The notes: a model not told the origin generated them from the letters alone. A DNA stretch of 64,000 nucleotides from Parastagonospora avenae f. sp. tritici 18332-5 (GCA_022559985.1 JAFJTR010000079.1:1-64000), one strand, 5' to 3'; counted from the stretch's first letter, positions 11,901 through 24,619 are shown. Program-made: numbers and translations.

Positions 11901-12378
11901 GTCGCCGGTGTGCGGGAAAGAGGTGAAGAGGGAACGAAGCGAAGCAGCATGAGAGGAGTCATGTCGTGCGAATCTACTAGAATTGGTGCATGCTTATCCG
12001 GGATAGAGTCTAAAGTGGTACAAGGCTGTCGCTTGCAGTTGATTGCAGATCGTTTTCGGGAGCCGCTTCCGACCTCGGCAGGCGCGGATTAGGTGGGGCT
12101 GACCAATGATTTGTCTTGTGTGTTACAATGCGAGTGTACCATTCTGTTTCTCTGCAGTTGAATGTGACTGCATAGTAGGGATCGCCATTACGGAGGAACG
12201 CGCTACGGAATTCGTAGCGGCCTCGTACGCTCCTTGCACGCCATCCTCGGACGCTTTCGCTACCGAATCTCACTCAACGTTACCACCACCAATCCAATCC
12301 AAACAAGTGCACATCTTGAACTCGCTATCGTCCGGATCTTATAGCTAGCGTAATGCATCGGGGCACCAGATATGGACC
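11901..12378. other. Intergenic between transporter and helical gene
   Basis: No gene seen. This is the upstream region of the MFS transporter and the downstream flank of the minus-strand gene ending at 12379. Confidence 0.5.
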
Positions 12379-15007
12379 CTACTTATAGTCTACATAACTG
12401 AAATCGCACAAGAATTCCATGTCAACACCCAACAAACCATCCACATCAATCTCCTCAACTTTCAGTCCTCCACGCGCAATCTCAACCGTCCAATCCGTAA
12501 ACGGCGTCTGCATGGTGTAGTCTTTACTTAGCCCATAATCACCATCACACGTGATGCGCTCTTCACCTCCACTCATCTTCTTCTCAAACAGCACCATCCG
12601 CGAGTCGCCGGTGAACAAGCGCGTATCAGACACTGTCTCATTATCTGGCTCGGGAATGTCCAAGAAGCGTCCGTTTGTCTGGATCGCCAGGCGCAATGAG
12701 CGATGTAACAATGTCTTGGCGCCGCACAGGTGTACGCGCACACGACTGAGTCGGATGCGGAAAAGACCCGCGAATTCCGTATGTTCAGGCGACAAGCTGA
12801 ATCCAAACTTGCCGGACTCCTTGAATTGGGACGCGACCTTGATGGGATCAAGGTTCGGCTGCGTATGGTTGAACGAGAAGCTCTTGCGCTGAATCAATTC
12901 CGTAGAGCCGAAATGCGACACAGCGCCCTGTAGGCGCGCAGCGTCGGCGAAGTAATCACCCACAGGCTTTACTGGGGACAGAAGGACGGGAGCATGGATA
13001 TCGAGGGAATGGTACATGTATGCGTTGATGTAGGAGTTGAAGTCGACATACACAAGGGCACGGATCGACATGAGGCGGTTGAACATGGCGGTTTTGACCA
13101 CGGCGATCATCTTCTCGTCGATTTTGAATTGCTTCGTCATGGCTTCGAGGGCCGGGCGGGAGTCGCGTTGCTGGCGGAGGCGGAGCGTCACGGTCGCGAG
13201 GGCGTCACCGCATGTGACTAGGTCAACTTGGCTCAGGATGTATGTCTTGCCGTGCATGACGAGCTGGGAGAGTGTAAAAAGATATTCTCCTTGACTCGGA
13301 ATGCCCAGATCTTCGAATTGAGTTTCCAGTATTTTGATCTGGAGGTCGAAGACGGACCACTGTGCAATGGCGTTGAGGGCGTCAAGCTTCATGTCGCCCT
13401 CCTTCATGTTCTTGGGTGCGTTGAGCGCGGTCTCGGCATTGCGGATTGCTTCGATCACATTCTTAATGGATTCGAAAACAGTACCGAGCGCTTCAAGCAG
13501 GGGCTCTATCTTCTCGTATATCTCTTTGATCTTTTCGTATATCTCCTTGATCTTGGCAAGAGCCTTAGCAACTATGCTTGCCGTGTTGGCCACGCCGGCG
13601 ACAGTGGTGGCGACGGCGGGAGCAGATGCTGTTTCATGTTAGTCTCGCATTCTTTCAGACGAGCTCACAATAGCTTCAGTACTTACCACCAGCAGTGAGA
13701 ACAGTGACGGCAATGGCAGCGCCGACACCGGCTATCCCCCAGAGGATGTCTTTTGCAGCCTTTTCCTTCTGTTCCTTCTCCCACACCTCGACACTGGCTT
13801 TAAATTTGGCGCTGGTCGTCTCGATGAGTTTCTGGGTCTTTGTGAACTGCTATTTACCATACTTGTGGCTCTCAACCGCGTTATCATAGTTTTTGTTTGC
13901 CAATTTCGAGAGGAAGGTGTACTCTTCGAGCGCATTATCGCTCTTGCGCAGTAGATCTGCGCCCGTATATGACCAGTTGACGCTGTTTCGCTCTGAAGAG
14001 AGGTGTTCTAAGAGCGCATTCTCAAAGGACTGTGCGGCCAGCAATCGCGATTTGAGGATTTGTTTGCATGAATAGATGTTGAGCGAGGGCACACCAACAA
14101 CCGCTGTGCTAGATAGCTGAGCAATGAGGCTCGTACGCAGAGATTGGGCCAGCGCGTTCAGCGTAGAGCCAGCGCTTGATTGTGTTACGGAGTAGATATA
14201 GTTCAAGAGCGCCAAGGAAAGCTGTGGGTTTCTGTCCAACTGAGTAGCAGCCATCAAATAATGCAGATTCAGAAGTCGGGGAAAGTTACTATGAGACGAC
14301 AGTGTTTTGACAGAAGCATTTTGCAGCTTTAGTGCTTACTCCGACAGGAACGGCACGCCTCGAAGCGTACCATCTTCATTGACGAGGTTTGCCCAGTTTT
14401 CGTAATCAAGCTCAACAGGGGGTGAACTTTGACGAACAGCATCTTGCAAGGCGCTGTCTCTGGAGGTGTACTCCATGCCAAACGCACCGCCTGGAATAGT
14501 GATGTGTTTTGCCTTCTGCGGCATGCCCTCGCCCCGAAACTCAACATTGAAATCACCTAGAAGAGAATGTACGTAGACTCCTAATCTGGCATTTTAACTC
14601 ATGCTAATTTGTATAGCAGGGTTTACGACTTGATCGTCCAGAAACCTGATCTGTCGCTGCAATATTGCAAAAGAATTGCTCTGAGCTTTGAAGTTTGGCG
14701 GTCTCAGATATGATCAGTGTATCGCAGTACAAATTGATTCTGCGGGGTGTAGTCTTCGAGCTGGTCGCGCTTTGTGCAAGACTTTGTAAGACTTTCTCCA
14801 TGTAAAGGACAGGAGCCCTGTAGTAGCCCTGTGTGGAGTCAGTCAGTCGTGGCTTCGTGATGATATGCGTCTTAATATCATGTAGTCTCTTACATTCAGC
14901 TTTTTCGCGTCATAGTACTCAAAACGAACTAGTTCTTGAACCAGACCTGTTTCAGACAACGAAAGACTGTCAAAGGCCTGTCTAGCAGCTAGTTCGATTG
15001 TCAGCAT
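12379..15007 (-). CDS. Uncharacterised helical protein with C-terminal beta-type domain (gene A)
   Basis: Five-exon minus model: 15007-14894, 14828-14627, 14556-14340, 14288-13687 and 13628-12379. All donors are GTRA-type, acceptors are CAG/TAG, and every phase closes to one frame of 795 codons, but an in-frame TAG sits at 13850-13852. The N-terminal 400 residues are alpha-helical. A hydrophobic Gly/Ala-rich segment lies around 13700-13770, followed by a long amphipathic helix containing a 21-bp tandem duplication (13511-13552). The C-terminal 250 residues look beta-rich and, in my judgement, loosely resemble the C-terminal domain of bacterial TcA-type proteins. The helix/hydrophobic-hairpin/helix layout is also reminiscent of alpha-pore-forming proteins. 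Both comparisons are from memory of fold layout and weak. It faces gene B head to head across 1.75 kb. The TAG may be a true lesion (CAG to TAG is a RIP-type change), a strain allele or a sequence error. Confidence 0.6.
13850..13852 (-). other. In-frame TAG inside gene A
   Basis: The only stop in an otherwise closed five-exon frame. Coding character continues unchanged on both sides, and no GT-AG intron of plausible length can remove it. The next codon is CAG, so a CAG to TAG transition is the simplest origin. Confidence 0.75.
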
Positions 15008-16760
15008 CTACGCCTACTCAGGAGTAGCGCGTTTCATTACTGCTTATGTAACAGGAGGATATATATTCGCTCTCTTTGATGGTTTCTATCAATCAACCAA
15101 CTACTTCCTCAATATCCTCCTTACATGTTGGCATCGATCTCCATGGTGTCTGCAGTGAATTATTGGGGCCAGATATCCAGAGATGATCATCTCGAAAGTA
15201 CTGGGACTGTGTCGTTTTAACATGTTGCAGTATCTTCGCTTCGGAGCTGCACAGGAAGATGTAAGAGAGTCAGTTGATGAACTCAGCTTCGTCCGAATTC
15301 CTTTAAGCGGAGACCCATCTAGAATCGTAGCTGAATGTGAAAAGGCCCGTACTTAAACCTAATCATCATTCTCGTAGAGACTGAAGTGAGCAAGCTGCAT
15401 GGTATGCATGTAGAAGCAGGACATAGCGCAGGCAAGTGAGGTCCACCACGAACGCTCCAGTTGCCTTCGTTTGCATAGAATTATCCGCTAGTACGACTAG
15501 GCGCGCGAGGCTGATATATCAGGGCTCTAGATGGGAACTGTGCTAGAATCGAGCTAGGCCTCGGTAGTCTAGGTGCAGTAAGAAATGCCACTAAGTCAGA
15601 GAATTACGACTGATCCTAGGGCCTAAGGCTTGCATGCGTTCTGAATCTGACAACGGTGATGAAGAAAGTGGGGTTATGCAGGTGCCATGAGGAGTGCGTG
15701 TTGCGGAGTGATCGTGACTTATTCCCAAGTTGCGGCTATCGATCAGCCACAACGCCTCGTTTCCGGTATGCGTGATAGTCTGCTAACAGTGCCCAGAACA
15801 CTTGAATTATACCTAGTTCTGATTGTCGACACCTGGAGATAGGAGGGCAATCCCAGTATGAAGGGCATGGCTCTGGAGTCGAATCAGGTGTAGTCGACGA
15901 AACGTTCGAGACCCAAATGTGCAGGCGCTCTACCCAAGCCAGAAACGTGAAAAATATCAGTGAAAACGAGTCTCAGCTTCTGTGTTGTGATTTGATTCAG
16001 CTCGACTCGTCTAGAAGACGGTTCGTTTTCGGGCTCAGCGAGATGTGGAAGGAAGTCGAGAGCAGGCCACCAAACGGAGAGGGTCGCGAAACGTGTCGCA
16101 GCAGTTGCCCCGTAATCCAGCCACGTGTCGGGCACGATTCCTCTCTTCAGCTGTATCCAGCTACACTAAGACTCTGAAATATGCCGCATTCGAAAAGCCA
16201 GATGCCGAACTTAGACTAACGCACATGTCTGCTGCTGCATCTAGCCAGTGTTCAGATCTCCGTTAGATGGTCGTTTAGACCAAATGGGTTTACTCTCTGA
16301 AAACCGAAAGCCTTTTTATTCTGCAATCATCGTCAGGGTCAAGCTAATGCTCGTACCTGCTGCACGAATCTGATAGTGACCAGCTCTCTTCAGTTCGGTC
16401 GACCGCATCGGCTTTGAATATTGTACCCAGGCTTGTTAGAGACTACACACGCGAGCTCGGAGAACTCGAAAGCCATGCACTTCATGCAAATTCCAGCCAG
16501 TCAAAAATTGACTGCCACGGACGGCTTTACGTTAGATCGCTATGAGGCTGGTCATGGTTCTATCTCAGTCTCGACCTGTCAATTCGTCTATGCTAGCCGA
16601 AGTAGGGGCGCTTTGAACTTCCCGTACGCTAGCATCGCTGCCTCTTGAATGACAGAGACAGCTGAGTCTTGTATTAAAGCTGGAGTCCGGACACATTTGA
16701 CGCCCCAGTGTCTATCAATACTTTACGATTCTGTAGACTCATTTCCTCGTGAATCTCAAG
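15008..16760. promoter_or_regulatory. Shared intergenic region between divergent genes A and B
   Basis: About 1.75 kb without a supported gene; open frames here are short and lack coding character. Because genes A and B start at its two ends, it must contain both promoters. No clear TATA box or named factor site could be singled out. Confidence 0.5.
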
Positions 16761-19321
16761 ATGGCAACAACAATTACGTTGGCCAAAGAGACAGTCGTCA
16801 AGGGAAGCAATGCGCAAGCCAGAATCTTTCTCGTTGGTGTCGACACAGAGAAGGCCGCTGAGTCTGTAGCTGTTGATAACTCAGCCTTCTTCATCCTAAA
16901 CTCCCAGGATTTCATCGACCTCCAGAAATATGTCCACGCATGTGCTGCTCTGCCGTCCTCGACCGCTCTGTTTGAGGCGAAATTTCCGAAAGCCGGGATG
17001 TCCAAGTTCCTCGCGGAGGATCTCAAGCTCTAAGACGTGCGTTACTTCACACCTTTCCTTTGTCTAGTCTTCAAATGCTGACACGTTCCCTTCCAGGATA
17101 TGAAAGATGTTCTACCGCAAATGTACCAGCACTGTGCAGAGTTTCAAATCGACACCCTAGAGCCAATGATCATTTTGGGCGGACGTATTTCGAACTTCGC
17201 ACAGAATGCAGGCACCTACGTTGATCGCTTCATCGGCTTTCTCAACAAGATGAGCGAGCCCAATGTGAAAATGAACAGACCGGAGTACAAGTCCGCAAAG
17301 CCCGACGTAGACAGATACCTCGACAGACTGATTGTGCATGCTGGGGAAGTTGGCGAACAGTGCGGGAATGTCTTCACCAAACTGGATGAAGTAAGCAGCG
17401 ACCTAGTTCTTTACGATTCTCAAGACTGATCTATATCCCACAGTTCATAAAAGCCATAGCCGCAGACAAGCTTAAACTTGACGATATAGGCCATCGTCTG
17501 CGCTTGATCATGCCCGATGATGCGGCCAAGCAGAGCAAGCTACAGAAGTTCATCAACGAAGTAAAGTTCGCTTACCAGGCTATGAAGTCGGTGACGGAAA
17601 AGCTGGCGAACTCGGCTCGCGAGCAAGGCAAGGTGAAGTGGACTCGTATGTGCTTCATCAAACGTGTGGTCTTCTCTTGGCTGATCGATCCCACGCAGAC
17701 TACATCCCCGTGCTCGGCCTCGCCCTAGTCATCGTCGACCGCGTCAAGCAGAAGGGCATGCTGGACTCACTTGGAACGCTGAACCAAGCGTACGAACTTG
17801 TGAAGAAACAAAGCGAAGATCAGATTGAACAGATCGCAGCAACATCTCGTGAGTTTAGCCAGGCAGACGTCGAGATTCGTTACACACGACTAACGCGACT
17901 CAAATCAACTCAAGACGCTCTTCTCGGAGCTCAAAGATGTCGAGAGTACAATCAGCAATGCCATGACTGCTGTTGGAAAAATGCAGAGTAAGACACGTCG
18001 TGAAACATACCGCAACCCAAAAAATTACCATTCGCAGCAACTTTCCAGCATCTTCAAACCATGTTCGCGGAGATCAAGATTCACGCCATGTTTTTTTTAC
18101 TTCAAGCTGACAGGAGTCCCTGCTATAGTCAGAACGGGTAAGCCGTTCTTATGCAGTTGCATCATTCTGGACTTACTCACGATTGCGTAGGTGAATATGT
18201 CATTGAGACCGCTATAAAAGCCATCAGATTCACGACCGAGATCAAACGCCTGATGAAAAGCGGCTTCGACAGTAATGCGCGCAATGACGTGCTGAATCTC
18301 CTATATGAACTTACCTACCCTGCCAGGCAGCTTCATTGTGACGCTCAAAGCCTTTCCAATTTTCTGAACAAGGTGATTGACCCTCAACTGTAATTGGGAT
18401 ACGTGTCTGAACTGAGGCCTCACCAGTACAAGGAAAAATCCAGAGTCCGCTTCAATGAGCTCAAAGAGACGACAGACAAATGGCATGAGATCGCAGTTGC
18501 GGACGTAGAGCGCGAAAAGCAAATCAAAGAAAAGGCCAGACAGGTGACCGAACTGGTTCAGCAGGCGCGCTGGGAGACTGAAAAGGTAGAGCAAGAAAGA
18601 AGGAGGGTTGAAGAATGGAAAAGGGCTCTGGTTGCGAAGTGGACGGGTAAGAAAACCCGAACTTGCCACAAAGAACAAGGTTATATATGCTGATACATCT
18701 AACCATTGGGCAGTGCTTGGGAATGCTTTTGGGGGCGCGGCCGCATTGATCACCGATAGTGTAATGGACCCGACCATCGAGGCATTGCGCAACCATATCA
18801 TCGGGCTAAAGTACGAGTACGACGTGATGATTAAGGCCACCGGTACTGATCGGCGACAGCTTGTCGCAGCAGAGAGCAAGTACCTACACTAGCGCTTGGG
18901 CTTCGATGTTGAAGCTTCAATACTGACTGACCAATCTGAAAAGTGACCATGCAGCTTCTTCATGATACGATGACGGACATGAATACACAATCTTCCGACC
19001 TCGCTGAATCTGTAAGACAGATCCAGAGTAGATTTTCTTCTCTCATCACGTGTCGAGGCCCGCGTATTGACATCTCTTCTAGCTACAGCAGCGTTCATGG
19101 TCACAGAGAACGAGCAGTTGGCGCGCAATATCGAGGCTCTTGATGAAGACCTCGATGCAGCTGGAGAATACCTTAAGGAGCAAAACTCGTATGCGATCAA
19201 AGATCTCATTACCACCTCGACGGAAGACGTCGAAATGTGTCTCGCCATGTGGGAGCAGATCAAGCAAGTCGGCGAAGAGTTTGAAAGAGGAGGTCGGATT
19301 GTGATGGGGACTGAATCTTAA
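16761..19321 (+). CDS. Uncharacterised intron-rich helical protein (gene B), frame lesions
   Basis: Exons inferred at 16761-17033, 17097-17390, 17444-17645, 17699 to about 17862, 17915-17987, 18038-18137, 18191-18372, 18427-18646, 18714-18875, 18944-19027 and 19083-19321. Most junctions have consensus signals and matching phase. One intron (18876-18943) appears to be GC-AG, and the 54-nt intron 18373-18426 contains the only stop between two same-frame exons. Three problems remain: a TAA at 17031-17033 ends exon 1 in frame, the 17.85 kb junction needs a non-consensus donor, and the frame changes across a T8 run at 18091-18098. The product is long helices with two hydrophobic Gly/Ala-rich segments (near 17705-17740 and 18714-18770) and a Lys/Glu-rich coiled coil around 18430-18640. 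Gene A shows the same general layout. The arrangement is reminiscent of alpha-pore-forming proteins; this is inference and no function is assigned. The gene may be decaying. Confidence 0.5.
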
Positions 19322-22300
19322 TGCCTTTCGTTGGCCATGCTAAGGCCTGTATTACAATGGTTTTGACATCCCTATGATGTTTTGAAAGATTATCCTGTCA
19401 GTGGTGTATTCGGAGTCGGGTCAGTCATTCACGTTTGTGTGCTCAACAAGAGTAGCTGCAGGATCTCTACTTGACAAGTGGGTTCCTGCAAATCACGGAT
19501 GCCAGACCCAGCGACCAAGACAAACTTCCCTCGTGATCTTACGTCCACGCATCTTCTGATCACGTTCACGTAGAGCCACAAGCCTGCACAGATTGGCCTT
19601 GGCATGTATGGACGTTAATGTAGCATCATCTGTACTTGGCCAGGACAGGAAGGCGACTTGAAGGTGGCTTACGTGGGCTCGGCTTTCACAATCGGTTCAG
19701 CAACTGCGAATGAGCGGGAGTGACATTATACTTTCGGCTCGGGACGGTTGGGTCAGACCGGCTGAGTTTATGGAAGCTTAGCCGATCAACAGTGTTTATC
19801 GTTTCGGGGGCTACGCATCTTCAAGAGCGTGAACTGTTGGTCTTTTGTGCGACTGTGACAGGTCTATTCTTTGAATCCCGATCGATGGCACCCTTTGCGC
19901 GTGCGCTGTCGGAAAGAAGCTCAAAGGTCGAACGGTCGGAGTCGCAATCGGACACTCGGAGACGCGAGCCCGGGGAAGATCTGACCTAGAATGATTAATG
20001 CGATGAGCAAACCAAACCCACACGCTAAACCATGTGCTGCTCAACGATTCTAACCGAACCATGCCAGGGTACTTCGGTACTTGGTCTACAAGTGAATCAT
20101 GTGATGCCTGGAAATGAGGCAGCTTACCTGCTGTGAAACGCGCTGCAATCGCCTGCAAGTCAGCAGAGTGCATGTGAGGTGAAGTAATCGATGCCGCCAG
20201 TATGGTTCAATGTATGAGACCGGTGAGTAGCAATGCTTCACATGTGCATGCCATTCCGGCAGCAGCGGTAAGCATACATATGACAATTATCGTCGGGGGT
20301 TCGACGCAGACAGAGATCCTGCGCCTGGAGAAAGGTTGATCGTGGTTGATATCCTCTGACAGCACAATCTTGTTGTGTTTCCGGGCATATCAAGGGTGTG
20401 ACACGGTTTGATGTAACGGTCGAAGGTTTAGTTCACACAATGCAATGTCTGAAGTGTCGGCAGGCCCGAATGAACACGTCCAGCACACCGATGGAAATTG
20501 CTTCTCGAGAGTAGAGCCCTTCAGCCGACGGTGGAGCACCTGGTTAGGTATCTGCACCGAACATGCTCCCACACTGTTCACAGCGCTGTGTGACCTCACA
20601 GAGCGGCTGGACCAGTGCAGCGGGTACTAAGCGGACGGAGACCGTCGACACTCATCAGCGCAACCCCCCTCGGCAAAAGAAAATCCTGGTGGCTGATTCT
20701 GAGGCGCAACCTGGCCTTGCGGCCTGTTTGAGTTTGCCTGGGAAATGCCTGTGCGAAGGAGACATTAGTCTAACAACTGCGCTCTGATCGGCACCTAGGT
20801 AGCGACGCGCCCGAACGTGCCTTTCCCAGCGCGGCGATCTTCAGCTTGGACGCTAAAACATGTGGTTGGCTGCATGGCACGGCGCTGACGTTGTATCGTC
20901 TGAGACGCGGACGAGACGAGTACTGGGCCAATAGTCGGTGGGAGCGTGAGCGATGCGCGAGCTGGGCGCGAAACACGACAGAAGCGCGATGCAGCGCGTC
21001 GAGACCGTAACTCGCGGGGCGGCAGTTGGGCACACGCAGACTGCGGAAGGATAGCTACATGCACTCCCGTTGTGCCTCCAGACGGTGCGACGTCAGGCCT
21101 CCTGCCAGGCGCACGGTAGCATCGCTGAAGGCTGAGAAGCTACGGCCATCCGGGGAGCGCAGGATATTCCCGCAGAGTTTGGAGGGGAGGGTTGGGGCGC
21201 TGAGATCATGTGCTTGGTTGCTTGTTGAGCGCGTCAGAGGCCCCATAACCGACTGGCGGCGGCATGGAGACGGCTGGGGCCACGGTCATAATTTGGTCCG
21301 CGGCGCCAATCAGGTGGCGATATGGCCGAGCGAGAAAATTGCGGAATCACGCTGTTGGCTAACCGCCCGGGATTTAGACAGTGTGCAACAGTGATTTGCT
21401 CGAGGGTAAAATATGCTCCACGGTTGCGAAGATGAGGTCGCGTCGTCGGCTCGTAAGTGATGAGATGACGAGTTTATCGCTGCCGTGGAAACCGACGGGA
21501 TTGACTGGAAAGGTTCCAAGGATGCTGGTCCTGCTAGCACACGTGACACGCCCGAGCTCAGGCCGTGAGCGTCATAACGCGCAGCCCTCGCAGCGTGCAT
21601 CAACCATGGCGGGTTCTGAAGGTGCCTCGCAGCATCGCACTTCATCTTAGGCAATACTAGATGAGTCTACGATGCTGTGGCTGTAGAATAAAAAACGTTT
21701 AAGCGGCCAGTGGGCGCGGTGAATGGCGGGCAAGCGAAAATGAAGGCCGCTGAAGCCTACCATAGGCGGTTGGCACAATCCCTGTCACTTCCTCCGGCAC
21801 GCGAGGAACGAGCGAGCGAATGGTTCTTGCCTATTAGAACCCCGCCCGCGCCCACCGTGCCTACCCAATCGCTCCCGATTTCTGCGTCCCTTCTCCAATC
21901 ATCAGCCCTCTTTGCTTCACTGCTTCACCTAGCTAGCCATAGCCAACCCCAACCAGATCACGAGTCTTGCAACACAGTGCGCTCGTGGTCACAGACGTCA
22001 AACGCCCACGGGTACCTCTGTGCACTGCAGCGGCGCTTCCACACAGCGTGTAGCCCGCCCAGCCTCGGTTCTGCCAGGCAATTCGTACGCGCCCGTGAGA
22101 CAAGACCTGCGTTGCTGCTGTCAAATCATCGCGCGACTCGCGAACCTCACCACAAGTCTCGTGATCCAACTTGGCTGCGGCCCAGCATCGTAAGTGCGTC
22201 TCGGAACATTATCGTCGCCGCATCTGTCTGTTATCGCGACCGCCTGTCTTTTGTTGCTTTCTTGTCATGCATCTAGCGCAATGCCTTGCGCGCGTCATTC

Positions 22301-23542
22301 CCGTGCTCACGAGCATTCACACCGACGCGCCTTCACTACCCGCCATGCCAGTCCTCTTACTAACGAGGCGACCGTAGGAAGGGGAACACACGGCTGCTTA
22401 ACGCGAAGCGTTTCTTTGTATCCTGCCCACAGCCAGCTTCCTGGATCTTGTCGCTACCAGCAACATCACCTGCACACTGCGACACTATATACCTGCGCTG
22501 TCGCTGGTCGCCCTACTCACTAGAGCCGCAACCAAAGCACGCTCTGCTCCACTTGCCAGCGTCATCTCATACGGCGCAGCACTCGACCAGGCGCGCAATT
22601 GACGTGGATGTGCGCTGCCGCTGATTAAAGTCGGTAAGTGCGCTCGCGCGCATGCATGAACCTGCATTGCCAACGCATCACCTCCAATCGCCCGCCCGCC
22701 AGCACATGCCCACCCTCGACCTCCTCCAATTGCCCTCGAACCCGCGTCCTGGCCTAGCTGACGGTTACTCTTAACAGTGTAGACAATTCTCTGCTTCAGT
22801 CCTGACTGGTGAACTTCCGCAACGGCTCTTCCCCACACGGCGCGGCCCATTAGACTGCGTCCTCTATCGTCGCCGGTCCGCCTCTTCATCTGATCAAGCG
22901 CACTGCCCCAACATCTAACTTTGCACCCAATCGCTCTCATTGCGCCTCAAGATTTGCACCGGGGCTGTACTCGTGCATCTGTCTAACGATTCGCCTCATA
23001 AGCGTGGCCATTGACAACGCATCAACCATCGGCCCTGCCGCGACGTGACCCAGCTTGTGCTTCGTGCCTAGAAACAGTACTCTTTCCGCTACCTCGCACT
23101 CCATCAGCAAACAGGACACAACCTTGAAGCTCTCCTAATCCGCCGCCTTCAACATCCAGGCACCCGGCATTTCAAGTCGTCGCAGGACACTCTTGCTGGT
23201 AAGCTCCAGACTTCCAAGACGCGCATCATTGGACGCGTGCTAATCTCGGTTCAGCTCCAGGCTACAGCTCTCCAACCAGTCGTTGCGTCTCCACACTACA
23301 AGTCGCGTCTGTAGTCGTCTTAGTCGCGATCCCAGTCTACATCTATCCCAATCACCATCTCGGCACGAGACTTGACAGGAATCTCATCTCCGCGCGACAC
23401 GGAGGCTTCCACGAGGTCAGATAGCAGATCAGGTCTGTGCATTTCAGTGGCGGTCTGGGGTAATATTCGCGACGACGCCGCTTCAAGTCGCGTATCTTAA
23501 GCCCGTACTCCCACAGTGTCTCGCACACCGAACACCTCTACC
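19322..23542. other. Long non-coding stretch ahead of HapB
   Basis: About 4.2 kb with no gene I can support. The part from about 21.7 kb onward is C/T-rich, with donor-like gtaagtgcg (22190, 22634) and ggtaagc (23199) motifs, typical of a long transcribed leader with non-coding introns for the HapB gene. The stretch 19.3-21.7 kb shows no protein-like frame. Confidence 0.5.
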
Positions 23543-24619
23543 ATGACCGACTACGCTCAATATCAACAGCCCCACCATGGGCACGCCCCGGGGCATCTGC
23601 AGAACTATGGTGGCGCACAGAATCCTGCAAGTGGCAATCCATCAATAACCTCGCCCACACAAGGACAGATGCATTCCTACCAACAGACGTCACCGATACT
23701 GCCGTCGCAAGGCTACGGACCAGGTGGCGCCCCCAATCCCCAACATCACCAGCAAATGAATTACGCACAGCAAGGCTACATGCCCGGCATGCCGCAGCCA
23801 TACGGCATGTCGCCCTCTCAGGCGGCGGCCATGGCTACAGCAGCTGCAGCGGGCCCTGCTGGCTACCAAGAGCAGTATGCGATTCCCGGCCAGCTAGCAC
23901 AGGACCCACGAGCATCACCTCGGATGGCTGGAGCTCAGATGAAGGTTGATGGCCGTGTGGCTCCACGGTCTCCCACTGCGGTATCTGGCCCCATGTCTGG
24001 CAACATGCCCACGCAAGTTCAGATGACTCCTCAGACTATGCAGCAACGGCGCATGAGTACGCAAATGAGCAGCCCTGCCATGCCGCAGCCACAGCCTGTT
24101 ATGAGTCACGTGGGCCCACGACCATCAGTACCTCCCCAGATGCCTCAGCAACCTCAACAGCACCAGCAATCACCTGAACTCGTTGCGGGGGCTCAGGCCG
24201 AAGAGGCCCCGCTCTACGTAAACGCGAAGCAGTTCCACCGCATTTTGAAGCGACGTCTCGCACGACAGAAGCTCGAGGACGCTCTCCGGTTGACATCTAA
24301 GGGAAGGAAACCTTATCTCCACGAGTCCAGGCACAATCATGCCATGCGTCGCCCCCGTGGACCCGGTGGACGATTCTTGACTGCCGAAGAGGTGGCAGCC
24401 ATGGATTCAGCACAGAAGGGCGGTGAAGAGGGGGAGGGCAACAAGGAAAATGACACTCTCCCACCAAAAGCACCCTCCAGCTCTGGACCGAAGAGGAAGG
24501 CGTCAAGCACTCAACTGAAGGGAACACCAATCATCAAGAAGAGCAAGGCCGGCGCCGTACAGCGCCAGAGCACAAGCGAGGAAGATGAAGATGAGGACGA
24601 CGATGAGGATGATGGTTAG
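23543..24619 (+). CDS. hapB: CCAAT-binding factor subunit HapB (NF-YA)
   Basis: Intronless, 358 aa from the ATG at 23543 (MTDYAQYQ). HapB is the sequence-specific subunit of the heterotrimeric CCAAT-binding complex with HapC and HapE; in fungi this complex also recruits HapX for iron regulation. The N-terminal 220 residues are Gln/Pro/Met-rich. The NF-YA/Hap2 core spans about residues 223-285: the subunit-association helix starts at APLYVNAKQFHRILKRR, followed by the DNA-contact block around YLHESRHNHAMRRPRGPGG. The tail is Lys-rich then strongly acidic (EEDEDEDDDEDDG). The frame is also open 27 nt upstream but with no ATG, so 23543 is the start. The long C/T-rich leader suggests translational or splicing control of the 5' UTR; that is inference. 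Confidence 0.96.
   Translation: MTDYAQYQQPHHGHAPGHLQNYGGAQNPASGNPSITSPTQGQMHSYQQTSPILPSQGYGPGGAPNPQHHQQMNYAQQGYMPGMPQPYGMSPSQAAAMATAAAAGPAGYQEQYAIPGQLAQDPRASPRMAGAQMKVDGRVAPRSPTAVSGPMSGNMPTQVQMTPQTMQQRRMSTQMSSPAMPQPQPVMSHVGPRPSVPPQMPQQPQQHQQSPELVAGAQAEEAPLYVNAKQFHRILKRRLARQKLEDALRLTSKGRKPYLHESRHNHAMRRPRGPGGRFLTAEEVAAMDSAQKGGEEGEGNKENDTLPPKAPSSSGPKRKASSTQLKGTPIIKKSKAGAVQRQSTSEEDEDEDDDEDDG

Noticed and set aside
21710..22276. 188-codon plus frame in the HapB upstream region
   Set aside because: C-rich sequence has few stops; no domain, no signal, His/Ser/Pro/Arg-rich as expected of random C-rich DNA. Better explained as a leader.
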